From Chryseobacterium daeguense DSM 19388 (GTDB lineage: Bacteria > Bacteroidota > Bacteroidia > Flavobacteriales > Weeksellaceae), in NCBI RefSeq assembly GCF_000430825.1, contig NZ_AUMT01000004.1, positions 248,001 through 312,000 of the forward strand: a stretch of DNA of 64,000 nucleotides, read 5' to 3'. Numbering within the stretch: the first letter of the stretch is position 1; the number at the start of each line of letters is the position of its first letter. A program made the translations under genes and the position numbers. The notes below the pieces were generated by a model. It did no database searches. It was not told the origin of the DNA and was given only the letters and a program-made list of their open reading frames with translations. This document shows, one piece after another, positions 50,282 through 59,705 of the stretch.

Positions 50282-51745
50282 TTAAGAATTGAATTGTACA
50301 AAATTGTTATATGCAGTTTCAATGTCATTGTGGTCGATTTCGTACAATGCTTTCGCCACTGCTGCTTTTAAGCCTTCCACCCGGGTAAGGTCTGTATCCC
50401 AGAAGGAGATTTCGGAAAGAGCCAGTCCGGCTACTTTTTCGTAATCCTTATTTTCCCAGATTTCTTTAAATCTATTAACAATTATCTCTTCATCATCTAA
50501 AGGTAAAACTTTTCCGTCAAAATTTCCCTGATAGAACCTGATTAAACCTGCCAGAGAAAACACCAGATTCAACGGTAGTTTTTTGTTGATTTCAACATAA
50601 CCTAACAAGCTCGGAAGAATTCTTACCTTGAATTTAGAAACAAAATACAGTGCAATACTCGCCTGATAATGCTTAATAAAAGGATTTCTGAACCTGTCGA
50701 AAACTTCTTCCGCAAAATCTTTCAGTTCTGTCTCATCTAAACCTAAAGTCGGGTTGACTTCGTTATAAATGGTTTCGATTAAAAATTTACCGATAAATGT
50801 ATCATCAATAGATTCTTTTACCGTTTCTTTACCCGATAGAACTGCAGGAGCCAACATTAAAGTATGTCCTCCATTCAAAATTCTAACTTTTCTTAAACGG
50901 TACGGCTGAATATCATCAACCACTAAAATCTGCTCATTAATTTGAGCAAAAGGGATTCTTTCCTTTAAATTTCCGGCATCCTGAATCACCCAAAGCAGGA
51001 ATGTTTCAGAAACGACCATCATTTGATCTTCATAATCCAGCTGATCTTCATACGATTCCACATCATCTTTCGGGTAACCTGGAACTATCCTATCAACCAG
51101 TGTGTTATGGAAATAATTATTCTGTTCAATCCATTGCACAAATTGATCTTCTAAATTCCACAACTGTGCATATTTAATGATGATATTTTTTAAAGCAAAC
51201 GCATTATCTTCAATTAATTCGCAAGGAATAATTCTTACTCCCTTATCTGACGCTCCATTGAAATGTTTAAATCTTTCGTACAATAAAACGGTTAATTTCG
51301 CAGGGAAATTTTTGTGCGGCCCCTGATAATTATTTTCAGTTTCATCGTAAGCTATTCCTGTTTCTGTGGTATTGGAAAAGATAAATTCCAGTTCTTCTTC
51401 TTTTGCTAAAGTCAGGAATTCATCATAATCTGTATAAGGATTGATTGACTTCTGAATTGCAGAAATAATCTGCTTTTGGTCGATAATTTCTCCTTTTTTA
51501 ATTCCTCTTGTAAAAAGCGTATATAAATTATCCTGCTCTTCCAGCTTATGAACCGAACCGCCCTGAGTTGGCTGTACATTTACTATTCCGGCATTGAATC
51601 CTGCTTCTTTATTTAATTTATCAATCACATAATCTGTGAATCCTCTCATGAAATTGCCTCCCCCAAACTGTACAATTTTAATGGGTAGCTTTTCTTGAGA
51701 ACCTGTTAATTCACGATTTAATTTTTGTTTTATCTGATTTTCCAT
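50282..51745 (-). CDS. uxaB: Tagaturonate reductase (altronate oxidoreductase)
   Basis: A 487-residue NAD-dependent long-chain mannitol-dehydrogenase family enzyme. N-terminal VQFGGGNFMRGFTDYVIDK binds the cofactor, and the catalytic block KVRILNGGHTLMLAPAVL carries the family's Lys/Asn/His. It reduces D-tagaturonate to D-altronate between UxaC and UxaA. Fructuronate reductase (uxuB) is a close relative, but adjacent uxaA favours the tagaturonate assignment. A repeat fills the gap before it. Confidence 0.93.
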   Translation of the reverse strand: MENQIKQKLNRELTGSQEKLPIKIVQFGGGNFMRGFTDYVIDKLNKEAGFNAGIVNVQPTQGGSVHKLEEQDNLYTLFTRGIKKGEIIDQKQIISAIQKSINPYTDYDEFLTLAKEEELEFIFSNTTETGIAYDETENNYQGPHKNFPAKLTVLLYERFKHFNGASDKGVRIIPCELIEDNAFALKNIIIKYAQLWNLEDQFVQWIEQNNYFHNTLVDRIVPGYPKDDVESYEDQLDYEDQMMVVSETFLLWVIQDAGNLKERIPFAQINEQILVVDDIQPYRLRKVRILNGGHTLMLAPAVLSGKETVKESIDDTFIGKFLIETIYNEVNPTLGLDETELKDFAEEVFDRFRNPFIKHYQASIALYFVSKFKVRILPSLLGYVEINKKLPLNLVFSLAGLIRFYQGNFDGKVLPLDDEEIIVNRFKEIWENKDYEKVAGLALSEISFWDTDLTRVEGLKAAVAKALYEIDHNDIETAYNNFVQFNS

Positions 51746-51769
51746 CTTTCTATTGATGATTTTATTTTT

Positions 51770-51850
51770 AACGCAAAGTCCGCAAAGATTTTTTGCTTGA
51801 AATGCCGTTTATTTTTCGTTCGCAAAGGTGTTTCACTCAGCTAAGACCAC
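51770..51850 (+). repeat. AACGCAAAG operon repeat, copy 1
   Basis: Starts aacgcaaagtccgcaaag, ends cgcaaaggtgtttcact then ctaagaccac. It is 81 bp and the most diverged of the four copies. It lies between uxaB and exuT. Confidence 0.8.
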
Positions 51851-51919
51851 TCTACAAATCTTTGGATCTATTTTTCGTTTAATCAAACCTTGAAGGGTTT
51901 AGACTATATATTTGTTTAA

Positions 51920-53446
51920 TTATTTACTTATCACTTTATATTTCGGAACCAGTGATTTCATTACAACCCATGCGATCAGATAAGCAACCGCACAGATGGA
52001 AAAAATGATCATGTATCCTTTATCAATTCCGTCTACAACTACTGCTCCGGACTTTTCTAATTGCTCAAAAAACCCTTCCGGCAAACGTTCGTTGATATAC
52101 TGAGGATATTTTTCCAACAATGGAACCCCGTTAACGGTTGACCAGGCTTTATGAGCGTGGTCAAATAGCAACCCAGACGATTTATTGATTAAAAATGAAC
52201 CTATTCCGCCTGCCATTCCGCCAATTCCTGTAATGGTTGCAATGGCTTTTTTAGGAAACATATCCCCTACAGTGGAGAAGATATTTGCTGACCAGGCCTG
52301 GTGCGCTGCTCCCGCAACCCCGATAATCAATACGGGAATCCAATAGGTTACAGAACCTAAAGGCTGCGCTAAAAGAGCCAGTAGAGGGAAAAATGCGAAA
52401 ATAAGCATAGCTTTCATTCTCCCGGTATAAGCGTTCATTCCTTTCTTTTCCACAAAATATTTGGGAAGCCACCCTCCGATAATGGAGAATAACGTAATCA
52501 TATACAAAACAAATAACGGGAATGCACTTTGTGTGGAATCCATTCCGTACACAGAACTTAAATATGCCGGTGTCCAGAATAAAAAGAACCACCAAACACC
52601 GTCCGTCATGAATTTTCCAAAGGCAAAAGCCCAGGTCTGTCTATAGCTGAAACACTCTCTGAACGTGAATTTTTTCTCAGGAACCGTTAGGTCTTCACGA
52701 GGTGCATCATCCTGATCCTGATTAATATAAGTGAGCTCATGTTCATTAACTTTATGATGTAAATGAGGCTTTTTGTAATAAAATACCCAAAGTCCCATCC
52801 AGACAAATCCTAATGCACCGATAATAATAAATGCCCATTCCCAGCCCATTGATTTCGCGATGAAAGGAATTGTAATAGGAGCTGCTAAAGCTCCAACCGT
52901 GGCCCCCGCATTCCATATACTTGTAGAAAATGCCCTGTCTTTTTTAGGGAAATATTCTGCGGTAGTTTTGATTGCTGCCGGGAAATTTCCTGCTTCACCG
53001 ATGGCCAATACGAAACGTGCAAAAATGAACAGTGTAACACTCGTACTGATGATCGCAGAGGTATTGGAAACTGTAGAAATCAATTCTTTAGATCCATGAA
53101 AACCTGCTAACCAGTTTCCGGTAAGAATTCCCGAGGTTGCAATTCCGCAAAATGCATGTAAAACCGCACCGACAGACCAAATTCCGATAGCCCAAAGGAA
53201 TCCTTTTTTGGTATCCATCCAATCTACAAACTTTCCGGCGAAAAGCATTCCTACTGCATAAAATATGGAAAATAAAGCCGTAATATTTCCGTAATCGTTA
53301 TTGTTCCAGTGGAATTCCGGAGCAATAAAATCTTTCCACGTTAATGATAAAACCTGACGGTCCAGATAATTGATCGTTGTTGCAATGAACAGCAAAACGC
53401 AGATTGTCCATCTGAAATTCGTTGGTTTAGATTTAACTGAACTCAT
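51920..53446 (-). CDS. ExuT-like MFS hexuronate transporter
   Basis: A 508-residue inner-membrane symporter with twelve hydrophobic helices. The opening TTINYLDRQVLSLTWKDF is characteristic of the ACS/ExuT group, and the GEAGNFPAAIKTTAEYFPKKDRA loop is conserved. It is longer than E. coli ExuT because of an extra hydrophilic loop of about 45 residues near the C-terminal end (WSTVNGVPLLEKYPQYINE then RLPEGFFEQ) before the last helix. It imports galacturonate, glucuronate or similar acids with protons. Confidence 0.9.
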   Translation of the reverse strand: MSSVKSKPTNFRWTICVLLFIATTINYLDRQVLSLTWKDFIAPEFHWNNNDYGNITALFSIFYAVGMLFAGKFVDWMDTKKGFLWAIGIWSVGAVLHAFCGIATSGILTGNWLAGFHGSKELISTVSNTSAIISTSVTLFIFARFVLAIGEAGNFPAAIKTTAEYFPKKDRAFSTSIWNAGATVGALAAPITIPFIAKSMGWEWAFIIIGALGFVWMGLWVFYYKKPHLHHKVNEHELTYINQDQDDAPREDLTVPEKKFTFRECFSYRQTWAFAFGKFMTDGVWWFFLFWTPAYLSSVYGMDSTQSAFPLFVLYMITLFSIIGGWLPKYFVEKKGMNAYTGRMKAMLIFAFFPLLALLAQPLGSVTYWIPVLIIGVAGAAHQAWSANIFSTVGDMFPKKAIATITGIGGMAGGIGSFLINKSSGLLFDHAHKAWSTVNGVPLLEKYPQYINERLPEGFFEQLEKSGAVVVDGIDKGYMIIFSICAVAYLIAWVVMKSLVPKYKVISK

Positions 53447-53501
53447 ATTAGTTTTTAGAATTAGTTAGTTTTTGAATATTTTTTAATAATGATTTTTTTT
53501 A

Positions 53502-53586
53502 AACGCAAAGTCCGCGAAGATTTATTTTAAAACTTAATGTATATTTTTAAGTTCGCAAAGGCGTTTCACTTAACTAAGACCACAAA
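53502..53586 (+). repeat. AACGCAAAG operon repeat, copy 2
   Basis: aacgcaaagtccgcgaag to taagaccacaaa, in the exuT-eda gap, same orientation as the others. Contains an inner palindrome (aacttaat to aagtt). Confidence 0.8.
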
Positions 53587-53610
53587 ATGTTTTAGTTTAT
53601 TTAATCATTA

Positions 53611-54270
53611 TTATTTTAAAGTTTGGATAATTTCCAGTACATTTTTTGTTTCGTTTTCTATCGTTGCATAGTCTTTAGCAAGCATCAATTCTTTGCTTAC
53701 CAGTTTGCTTCCCATTCCCACCGCAGAAACTCCGGCTTTGAACCAGCTTTCAATGCTTTCTTTCGTAGTATCTACTCCACCGGTCGGCATAAATTTCAGA
53801 TTTGGGAATACATCTTTAATCGCACTCATAAATCCGGTTCCTAAAGCGTTTCCGGGAAATAATTTAACGAAAGTTACCCCGGAATTTTCAGCTTCAATAA
53901 TTTCCGTGGGAGTCATACAACCCGGACTGTACAATATATCTTTTGGAATTAAAAATTCCGCCACTTCCTTTACAAAACCCGGACTGATAAAAAAATCTGC
54001 ACCCGCTCTGTAGTATTCTTCAGCTTGCTGCACATTTTTTATTGTCCCGATCCCCAAAAGCATTTCCGGCATTTCTGCATTGCGAACTTCAACCATTTTA
54101 GTAAAATTTCTCAACGCTGATTCGCCCCGGCTTGTATATTCTACCGCACGGATTCCTGCTTGGTAGAGTGATCTCAATATTTCTATAGTTACCGTTTCAT
54201 CAGCATTATAATACAGAGGTAAAACTCCCTGCTTGATAATGGCATTTGTAACTGTTTGAATTTTTGTCAT
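53611..54270 (-). CDS. eda: KHG/KDPG aldolase
   Basis: A 219-residue TIM-barrel class I aldolase that splits 2-keto-3-deoxy-6-phosphogluconate to pyruvate and glyceraldehyde-3-phosphate. The catalytic Glu is in RAVEYTSRGES and the Schiff-base Lys in TFVKLFPGNALGTGF. GIGTIKNVQQAEEYYRAGADFFISPG and LKFMPTGGV are also as expected. It is the last step of the route in this operon. Confidence 0.95.
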   Translation of the reverse strand: MTKIQTVTNAIIKQGVLPLYYNADETVTIEILRSLYQAGIRAVEYTSRGESALRNFTKMVEVRNAEMPEMLLGIGTIKNVQQAEEYYRAGADFFISPGFVKEVAEFLIPKDILYSPGCMTPTEIIEAENSGVTFVKLFPGNALGTGFMSAIKDVFPNLKFMPTGGVDTTKESIESWFKAGVSAVGMGSKLVSKELMLAKDYATIENETKNVLEIIQTLK

Positions 54271-54339
54271 TTTTTTAATTATTTGTTAAAATAATCTTTG
54301 ATAGGATTAAATCCATCCTTTAGTATGCTGTATTTTTTT

Positions 54340-54426
54340 AACGCAAAGTGCGCAAAGATTTTCTTTTAAAACTTCATGCATATTTTTAAGTTCGCAAAGG
54401 CGTTTCACTTAAATAAGACCACAAAG
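54340..54426 (+). repeat. AACGCAAAG operon repeat, copy 3
   Basis: aacgcaaagtgcgcaaag to taagaccacaaag, in the eda-kdgK gap. It is the closest copy to the consensus. Confidence 0.8.
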
Positions 54427-54471
54427 GTTTTAATTTTGATTCTAAGCAATGTGCTAAAAGCTAATCGCCAC

Positions 54472-55479
54472 CTACCTTTTGATCCTTCCGCCTGAATCTC
54501 CATTCATCACTTCCAAAATATCTTCTGCGCTGCTGTAATTGATATCACCTAAAATGGTGTGTTTTATGGCGCAGGCTGCATTGGCAAAATTCAGGGCTTT
54601 TTCGTCATCGAAATTGATTAAACCATAAATTAAACCTGCTGCAAAAGCATCACCTGTCCCGATTCTGTCGACTACATGATTCACTTCCAAAAGTTCCGTT
54701 TCAAAATAATTTCCATCGATCAAAGCTCTTCCCTGTGTCTGCTGAGAACTTGCCGTAACGCCGATTCTTATTTTGTCGAAAATCTTATGAATGGAAGGGC
54801 ATTGTTTTTTCAATTCATCACAGGCTTCGATAAAACCTTCTTTATCTGATGAAAACTGCTTTCCCAGAACCTCATTTATTTCATTTACTCCACCGATGAA
54901 AATCGTTGATAAAGAAACCAATTCTTTCAACACTTCGTTTCCGTTTTTACCGTATTTCCAAAGGTTTGAGCGGTAAGCGGGATCAGTGGTAACTTCAATT
55001 CCCAGTTCACGGGCTGTTTGTAAACCTTGCTTCAAAGCTTCATAAGCCGTTTTTGATATTCCCGGGCTGATACCTGTCCAGTGAAAATATTTGCAGCCTT
55101 CAAGGGCTTTTTTCCAATCTATATTTTCGGGCTGAATGTTTGCAAAAGAACCGTTTAATCTGTTGTAAGCAATTCTGCTGGCACGAACTGATGAACCTAC
55201 CTCCAAAAAATATAATCCCAAAGGATGTTCATTTTTACTAATAAAAGCTGTGTCAATCCCAAAACTTTTAATGAAAGAAACCGCCGATTCACCCACAAAA
55301 TCATCAGAAACACAGCTGATATGTCTTACGTCACAACCCATTGTTGCTAATGAAGATGCTACATTAAGCTCTGTTCCACCAAAAAAGAATTCCATTTCGT
55401 GGCTTTGCTTCATGGTTCTGTTTCCGGGTGGCGAAAGTCGCATGATAATTTCACCGAAAGTGACTATTTTGTTGCTCAT
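54472..55479 (-). CDS. kdgK: 2-Dehydro-3-deoxygluconate kinase
   Basis: A 335-residue PfkB-family sugar kinase. The first signature is VTFGEIIMRLSPPGN with the FGGTELNVAS turn, and the second is VDRIGTGDAFAAGLIYGL, where the Asp is the base. It phosphorylates KDG to KDPG for Eda. The place between uxaC and eda makes the substrate clear. The start MSNKIVTFGE follows a Met preceded by a repeat. Confidence 0.93.
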   Translation of the reverse strand: MSNKIVTFGEIIMRLSPPGNRTMKQSHEMEFFFGGTELNVASSLATMGCDVRHISCVSDDFVGESAVSFIKSFGIDTAFISKNEHPLGLYFLEVGSSVRASRIAYNRLNGSFANIQPENIDWKKALEGCKYFHWTGISPGISKTAYEALKQGLQTARELGIEVTTDPAYRSNLWKYGKNGNEVLKELVSLSTIFIGGVNEINEVLGKQFSSDKEGFIEACDELKKQCPSIHKIFDKIRIGVTASSQQTQGRALIDGNYFETELLEVNHVVDRIGTGDAFAAGLIYGLINFDDEKALNFANAACAIKHTILGDINYSSAEDILEVMNGDSGGRIKR

Positions 55480-55513
55480 TTTTTTACAAATGTTCTTATG
55501 TATATCTGTTTTA

Positions 55514-55600
55514 AACGCAAAGAGCGAAAAGATTCTCTTTTTTAAACTTAATTCATATTTTTAAGTTCGCAAAGGCGTTTCACTTAGCTAAGATCTCAAA
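55514..55600 (+). repeat. AACGCAAAG operon repeat, copy 4
   Basis: aacgcaaagagcgaaaag to ctaagatctcaaa, same orientation, slightly diverged at the 3' end. Confidence 0.8.
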
Positions 55601-55628
55601 GACTGTTTATTACAGATATTTATTTTTT

Positions 55629-55746
55629 AACCATTAAGATTTATTTAAGGAGTTTAGAAAAGTTAAGTTGGGCTTTGCCTTAAGCTTTTAAAATCAATTT
55701 GATTTTACTTAATTAAAACTTAACTTCTTAATTCTACTTAATGGTT
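55629..55746. repeat. Terminal-inverted-repeat element, copy 2
   Basis: 118 bp, beginning aaccattaagattta and ending acttaatggtt; internal blocks match copy 1 at 16813-16926 with several short indels. Confidence 0.7.
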
Positions 55747-55782
55747 TAAAATTGTGTCAATTATATTTATTTGATTCCAAAT

Positions 55783-57180
55783 TTAAAAATCAAAATAATT
55801 TTTAGCATTATGATAACAAATATCAGAAATTATTTTTCCAATATGCTCAATATCATCAGGTAATTCACCATTTTTCATTTCTTCACCGAAAAGATTACAC
55901 AATACTCTTCTGAAATATTCGTGTCTCGGGTAAGAAAGGAAACTTCTGGAATCCGTCAGCATTCCAACGAAACAGCTGATCAATCCCATGTTTGAAAGGG
56001 CATTCATCTGCTTGATCATTCCGTCTTTCTGGTCAAGGAACCACCATCCGGAGCCGAACTGTACTTTTCCTTTGATGCTTCCGTCATTGAAATTCCCAAT
56101 CATTGTAGCGAAAATCTCATTGTCGGCTGGATTTAAATTATATAAAATGGTCTTTGTTAATTTATCTTTTCCGTCTAAAGCATTTAACAATTTAGACAAA
56201 GTTTCAGCCTGAACAAAATCACCGATAGAATCCCAGCCCGTATCCGGACCTAAAATTCTGTGCATTCTTTCGTTATTATTTCTCAAAGCTCCCAAATGAA
56301 ACTGCTGAACCCAACCATATTTGTGGTAAGCCTCGCCTAAGAACAATAAAATGGCTGTTTTGAATTGATTTACCTGCTTTTCAGCAATCACTTTTCCTGA
56401 TAGTTTATCATTGAAAATCGTGTTTACTTCCGCTTCTGTAAATTCTTCGAAAGAAATATTGTTCAATCCGTGGTCGCACAATCTGCATCCATTTTCGTGG
56501 AAATATTCAATTCTTTTAATTAAAGCATCGCATAATGTCTGGTAAGAATTAATCTCAATTCCGGCAGATTCGCCTAATTTTGAAATGTAATCTGCAAAAT
56601 TGTGGTTTTCAATTAAAATTGCTTTATCAGGACGGAAAGCGGTGCTTACTTTAATAGAGAAATCGCTTTTCGCTAAATCTTGGTGATAATTCAATAGATC
56701 TGTAGGATCTTCCGTGGTGCACAGAGATTCTACATTCATCATTTTTAATAAACCTCTTGTCGATTTTTCAGGCGTCTGAAGCTGAGCGGTGATGTTTTCG
56801 TAAATTTCTGATGCATTGCTTTCGTTTAACAATTCATCAATTCCGAAGTATCTTTTCAATTCTAAATGTGTCCAATGATACAGAGGATTTCTCAATGTAT
56901 AAGGAACAGTTTTTGCCCAAGCCTCAAATTTTTCTTTATCTGAAGCATCTCCCGTGATGAATTTCTCGTTCACGCCCAAGGTACGCATGGCTCTCCATTT
57001 GTAATGGTCACCGGCAATCCAAACTTTTGAGATATTTTCGAAAACTGTGTCTTCGGCGATATCTTTGGGAATCAAATGATTGTGATAATCAATAATAGGT
57101 TGTTTTTCTGCGTATTTGAAATATAATTCTTCAGCGTATTTATTTTGTAATAAAAATTGATCTGTAATAAAAGGTTTCAT
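55783..57180 (-). CDS. uxaC: Glucuronate (uronate) isomerase
   Basis: A 465-residue amidohydrolase-fold enzyme isomerising D-galacturonate to D-tagaturonate and D-glucuronate to D-fructuronate. The start block (MKPFITDQFLLQNKYAEELY, then IIDYHNHL with the two metal-binding His) is typical. NNNERMHRILGPDTGWDSIGD and GSGWWFLDQKDGM are conserved. The chain is complete. It precedes uxaB/uxaA functionally. Confidence 0.96.
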   Translation of the reverse strand: MKPFITDQFLLQNKYAEELYFKYAEKQPIIDYHNHLIPKDIAEDTVFENISKVWIAGDHYKWRAMRTLGVNEKFITGDASDKEKFEAWAKTVPYTLRNPLYHWTHLELKRYFGIDELLNESNASEIYENITAQLQTPEKSTRGLLKMMNVESLCTTEDPTDLLNYHQDLAKSDFSIKVSTAFRPDKAILIENHNFADYISKLGESAGIEINSYQTLCDALIKRIEYFHENGCRLCDHGLNNISFEEFTEAEVNTIFNDKLSGKVIAEKQVNQFKTAILLFLGEAYHKYGWVQQFHLGALRNNNERMHRILGPDTGWDSIGDFVQAETLSKLLNALDGKDKLTKTILYNLNPADNEIFATMIGNFNDGSIKGKVQFGSGWWFLDQKDGMIKQMNALSNMGLISCFVGMLTDSRSFLSYPRHEYFRRVLCNLFGEEMKNGELPDDIEHIGKIISDICYHNAKNYFDF

Positions 57181-57198
57181 TCTAATCTAATTCTGTTG

Positions 57199-57981
57199 TT
57201 ACTCATTAGCCGGTTTCCCGATCGTCGCCAAAATTCCTCCATCCACGTAAATAATCTGTCCGTTGATGAACCTGCTTGCATCCGAAGCAAGGAAAATAGC
57301 CGTTCCAGCAAGGTCTTCGGGGTTTCCCCATCTTCCTTCCGGGGTTCTACTAATAATAAAATCGTTAAAAGGATGTCCATCCACCCGGATTGGCTCTGTC
57401 TGGGAAGTTGCAAAATATCCGGGACCGATTCCGTTCACCTGAATATTGTGTTTTGCCCATTCCGTCGCCAGATTTTTGGTAAGCATTTTCAAGCCGCCTT
57501 TTGCAGAAGCGTATGCCACTACATTATCTCGGCCAAGCTCACTCATCATCGAGCAGATGTTGATGATCTTTCCGGATTTTCTTTTGATCATGTATTTTCC
57601 AACTAATTTCGACATGATAAAAGGTCCTGTAAGATCCACATCAATTACTTTTCTAAAGTCTTCCACTTCCATATCAATCGCCGGAATGCGTTTAATGATT
57701 CCTGCGTTGTTGACAAGGATGTCTATTTTTCCATGAGTAGCTTCCATAAGCGCTACTTTCTGAGCGGCTTCCAGCTCGTCTGTCACATCAAAAAGATAAC
57801 CGGTTGCTTTATATGCTTTGGAGTGATAATAGTCTAAAGCTTCCTCTAATTTTGATGGTGTTGTACTTGTGATTGCCAGTTCAGCACCTGCCTGGGCAAG
57901 ACCTTCTGCCATTGCCATTCCTAATCCGTGAGTACCGCCTGTAACAACGGCTACTTTGCCGGATAAATCAAATAAATTCAT
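57199..57981 (-). CDS. kduD: 2-Keto-3-deoxygluconate oxidoreductase-type SDR
   Basis: A 260-residue short-chain dehydrogenase. The cofactor turn is VVTGGTHGLGMAMAEG, then NNAGIIKR, and the catalytic pair in VVAYASAKGGLKML (Tyr-x3-Lys). The C-terminal GWRWGNPEDL-like part here reads GRWGNPEDLAGTAIFLASD. It reduces 2,5-diketo-3-deoxygluconate to KDG, the step after KduI. Gene 18 bp before uxaC and 8 bp after kduI; a gluconate 5-dehydrogenase role is a lesser possibility. Confidence 0.93.
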   Translation of the reverse strand: MNLFDLSGKVAVVTGGTHGLGMAMAEGLAQAGAELAITSTTPSKLEEALDYYHSKAYKATGYLFDVTDELEAAQKVALMEATHGKIDILVNNAGIIKRIPAIDMEVEDFRKVIDVDLTGPFIMSKLVGKYMIKRKSGKIINICSMMSELGRDNVVAYASAKGGLKMLTKNLATEWAKHNIQVNGIGPGYFATSQTEPIRVDGHPFNDFIISRTPEGRWGNPEDLAGTAIFLASDASRFINGQIIYVDGGILATIGKPANE

Positions 57982-57989
57982 TAGAAAAA

Positions 57990-58826
57990 TTACTTTAGTT
58001 CGTTAGTTTTGATTCCGTCCATATCGCCGTAGTCCATATTTTCCCCGGCCATTCCCCAGATAAAAGTATAATTAGAAGTTCCAACTCCTGAGTGGATAGA
58101 CCATTCCGGAGATAATACCGCCTGTCTGTTCGTCATAAAAATATGACGTGTTTCGTGTGGTTGTCCCATGAAATGACTTACCGTCTGTCCTTCTTCCAGA
58201 TCAAAATAGAAATACGCTTCCATTCTTCTGGTGTGGGTGTGCGCCGGCATTGTATTCCAGACACTTCCCGGATGAAGTTCCGTCATTCCCATCTGAAGCT
58301 GGCATGTTTCCAATACAGAATTTACAATTAGCTTGTTGATAGTACGCTTGTTTGCATATTTCTCTTCACCTAATTCTACGATTTCGGCTTCGTTTTTCGT
58401 GATTTTCTTAGTTGGATAAGTGTGATGCGCCGGAGCAGAGTTGATGTAAAAATAAGGTTGTGCAACACCCGATTTTTCAAAAATTACTTCCTTAGCACCT
58501 TTACCGATGTATAAAGCTTCTTTGTTCCCGAGCTCATATACTTCACCGTCTACCGTTACTCTTCCGGCACCTCCGACGTTGATCATTCCCAACTCTCTCC
58601 TGTCTAGGAAATGCTGAGCTTTCAGATCGTCTGTAGGTTCCAGCTTCAAAGCCTGTGTAGAAGGCATAATTCCTCCTACAATAAGCCTGTCGTACATAGA
58701 GTAGACTAATTTTATCTTATCTTCATTAAATAAATCATTGATTAGAAACTCCCTCCTAAGATCTTCAGTGGTATACTTTTTTACATCTTCGGGATGATGG
58801 GCGTAACGAAATTCTGATTGTGACAT
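57990..58826 (-). CDS. kduI: 5-Keto-4-deoxyuronate isomerase
   Basis: A 278-residue cupin (started at 58826, MSQSEFRYAHHPEDVKKY; an upstream Met at 58862 would add twelve Lys/Arg residues). The zinc site is in MPAHTHTRRMEAYFYFD (His-x-His, Glu, later His). IMPSTQALKLEPTDDLKAQHF and the final WGMAGENMDYGDMD are conserved. It converts 4-deoxy-5-ketouronate from pectin lyase products. It is the first gene of the operon, divergent from susC. Confidence 0.96.
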   Translation of the reverse strand: MSQSEFRYAHHPEDVKKYTTEDLRREFLINDLFNEDKIKLVYSMYDRLIVGGIMPSTQALKLEPTDDLKAQHFLDRRELGMINVGGAGRVTVDGEVYELGNKEALYIGKGAKEVIFEKSGVAQPYFYINSAPAHHTYPTKKITKNEAEIVELGEEKYANKRTINKLIVNSVLETCQLQMGMTELHPGSVWNTMPAHTHTRRMEAYFYFDLEEGQTVSHFMGQPHETRHIFMTNRQAVLSPEWSIHSGVGTSNYTFIWGMAGENMDYGDMDGIKTNELK

Positions 58827-58879
58827 ACTTCTTTTACTTTTTTCTTTTTGCGGTTTTATCAAAACCTGTTAAACATTGC

Positions 58880-58891
58880 GTAATCGATTGC
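58880..58891. promoter_or_regulatory. LacI-type operator near kduI
   Basis: gtaatcgattgc, within attgcgtaatcgattgcat: CG-centred, 54 bp before the kduI start used here. Confidence 0.6.
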
Positions 58892-59564
58892 ATAAAATTA
58901 CACCAAAATTTTGTAGAAATACTTATGGGTTAAATATATAATTATTCTTCAATTAGTTAACAAAAAATTAATTTTAATTTATAAATTACTGAAAAACAAA
59001 TAAATAAATTCCAAATTTCAGGTATAAAATAGGCGATTTTAAGAATAAAAAGGTACAAAATATTAACCAAAATTAATACTCAGCCTATTTAAAAATATAA
59101 AATCATGCCAAACAAAATAGTAAAACTTAGGATATCAATTCAACAAGAATAACCAAGTATCACTCTATATATTATAGATATTAAGTTCAATCATTGTAAA
59201 GTAGAAAATATGATTGAAAATATTAATTGAAAAAGCTGACAAAAATCAGGAAAAGGACAAATAATTTAATCTTAAGCATCAATTCAGGGATTTTTTCCGG
59301 TCAAAATCATAGCAATTTTAAGAAAATTTTAATTTTTTAACGACTGAATTACAAAAAATATCACAATTTTTTAATATTTGATTCTATTTATTTTATTTAA
59401 AATAAAAAATTGATTATCAACAAATTATATTATATGCAAATCTCAAAATTTTTAGCAAATTAATAACTCAAACAGTCTAATTAATGAAAAAATAACATTT
59501 TTTTCTTTGCATATTGGAAAATAATATTAGTTTAGAAGCCAATATATTTTTTATGAAAACTTAC

Positions 59565-59576
59565 GCAATCGATTGC
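59565..59576. promoter_or_regulatory. LacI-type operator before susC
   Basis: gcaatcgattgc, a perfect twelve-base palindrome, about 130 bp before the susC start. A ttacgca/tgcgtaa pair (from 59561) surrounds a larger symmetrical area. Confidence 0.65.
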
Positions 59577-59705
59577 ACTTTAAAATGCGTAAAATTTTTT
59601 TGAAAATTGGACCACTAAAAAAAGCAGTAGAATACTTAAAAATCCACACAAAAACAAAGATTGAAAAAACTTTCAACCAAAAATTAAAACTATAAGGATA
59701 CAAAA

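Larger units (their letters stand above)
55480..55782. other. kdgK-uxaC gap, 303 bp, filled with repeats
   Basis: Holds copy 4 of the AACGCAAAG repeat (55514-55600) and the second copy of the terminal-inverted-repeat element (55629-55746). No promoter or terminator is evident. Confidence 0.65.
58827..59705. other. Divergent regulatory gap, 879 bp
   Basis: The longest intergenic stretch in the window, very AT-rich. It contains two near-identical LacI-type palindromes, one close to each end, and no coding frame. Promoters for both the uxa/kdu operon and susC must be in here. Confidence 0.7.

Noticed and set aside
51770-55600. Four repeats in a row, as in a CRISPR array
   Set aside because: They are 81-87 bp, far apart (0.8-1.7 kb), separated by whole genes, and no cas gene is near.
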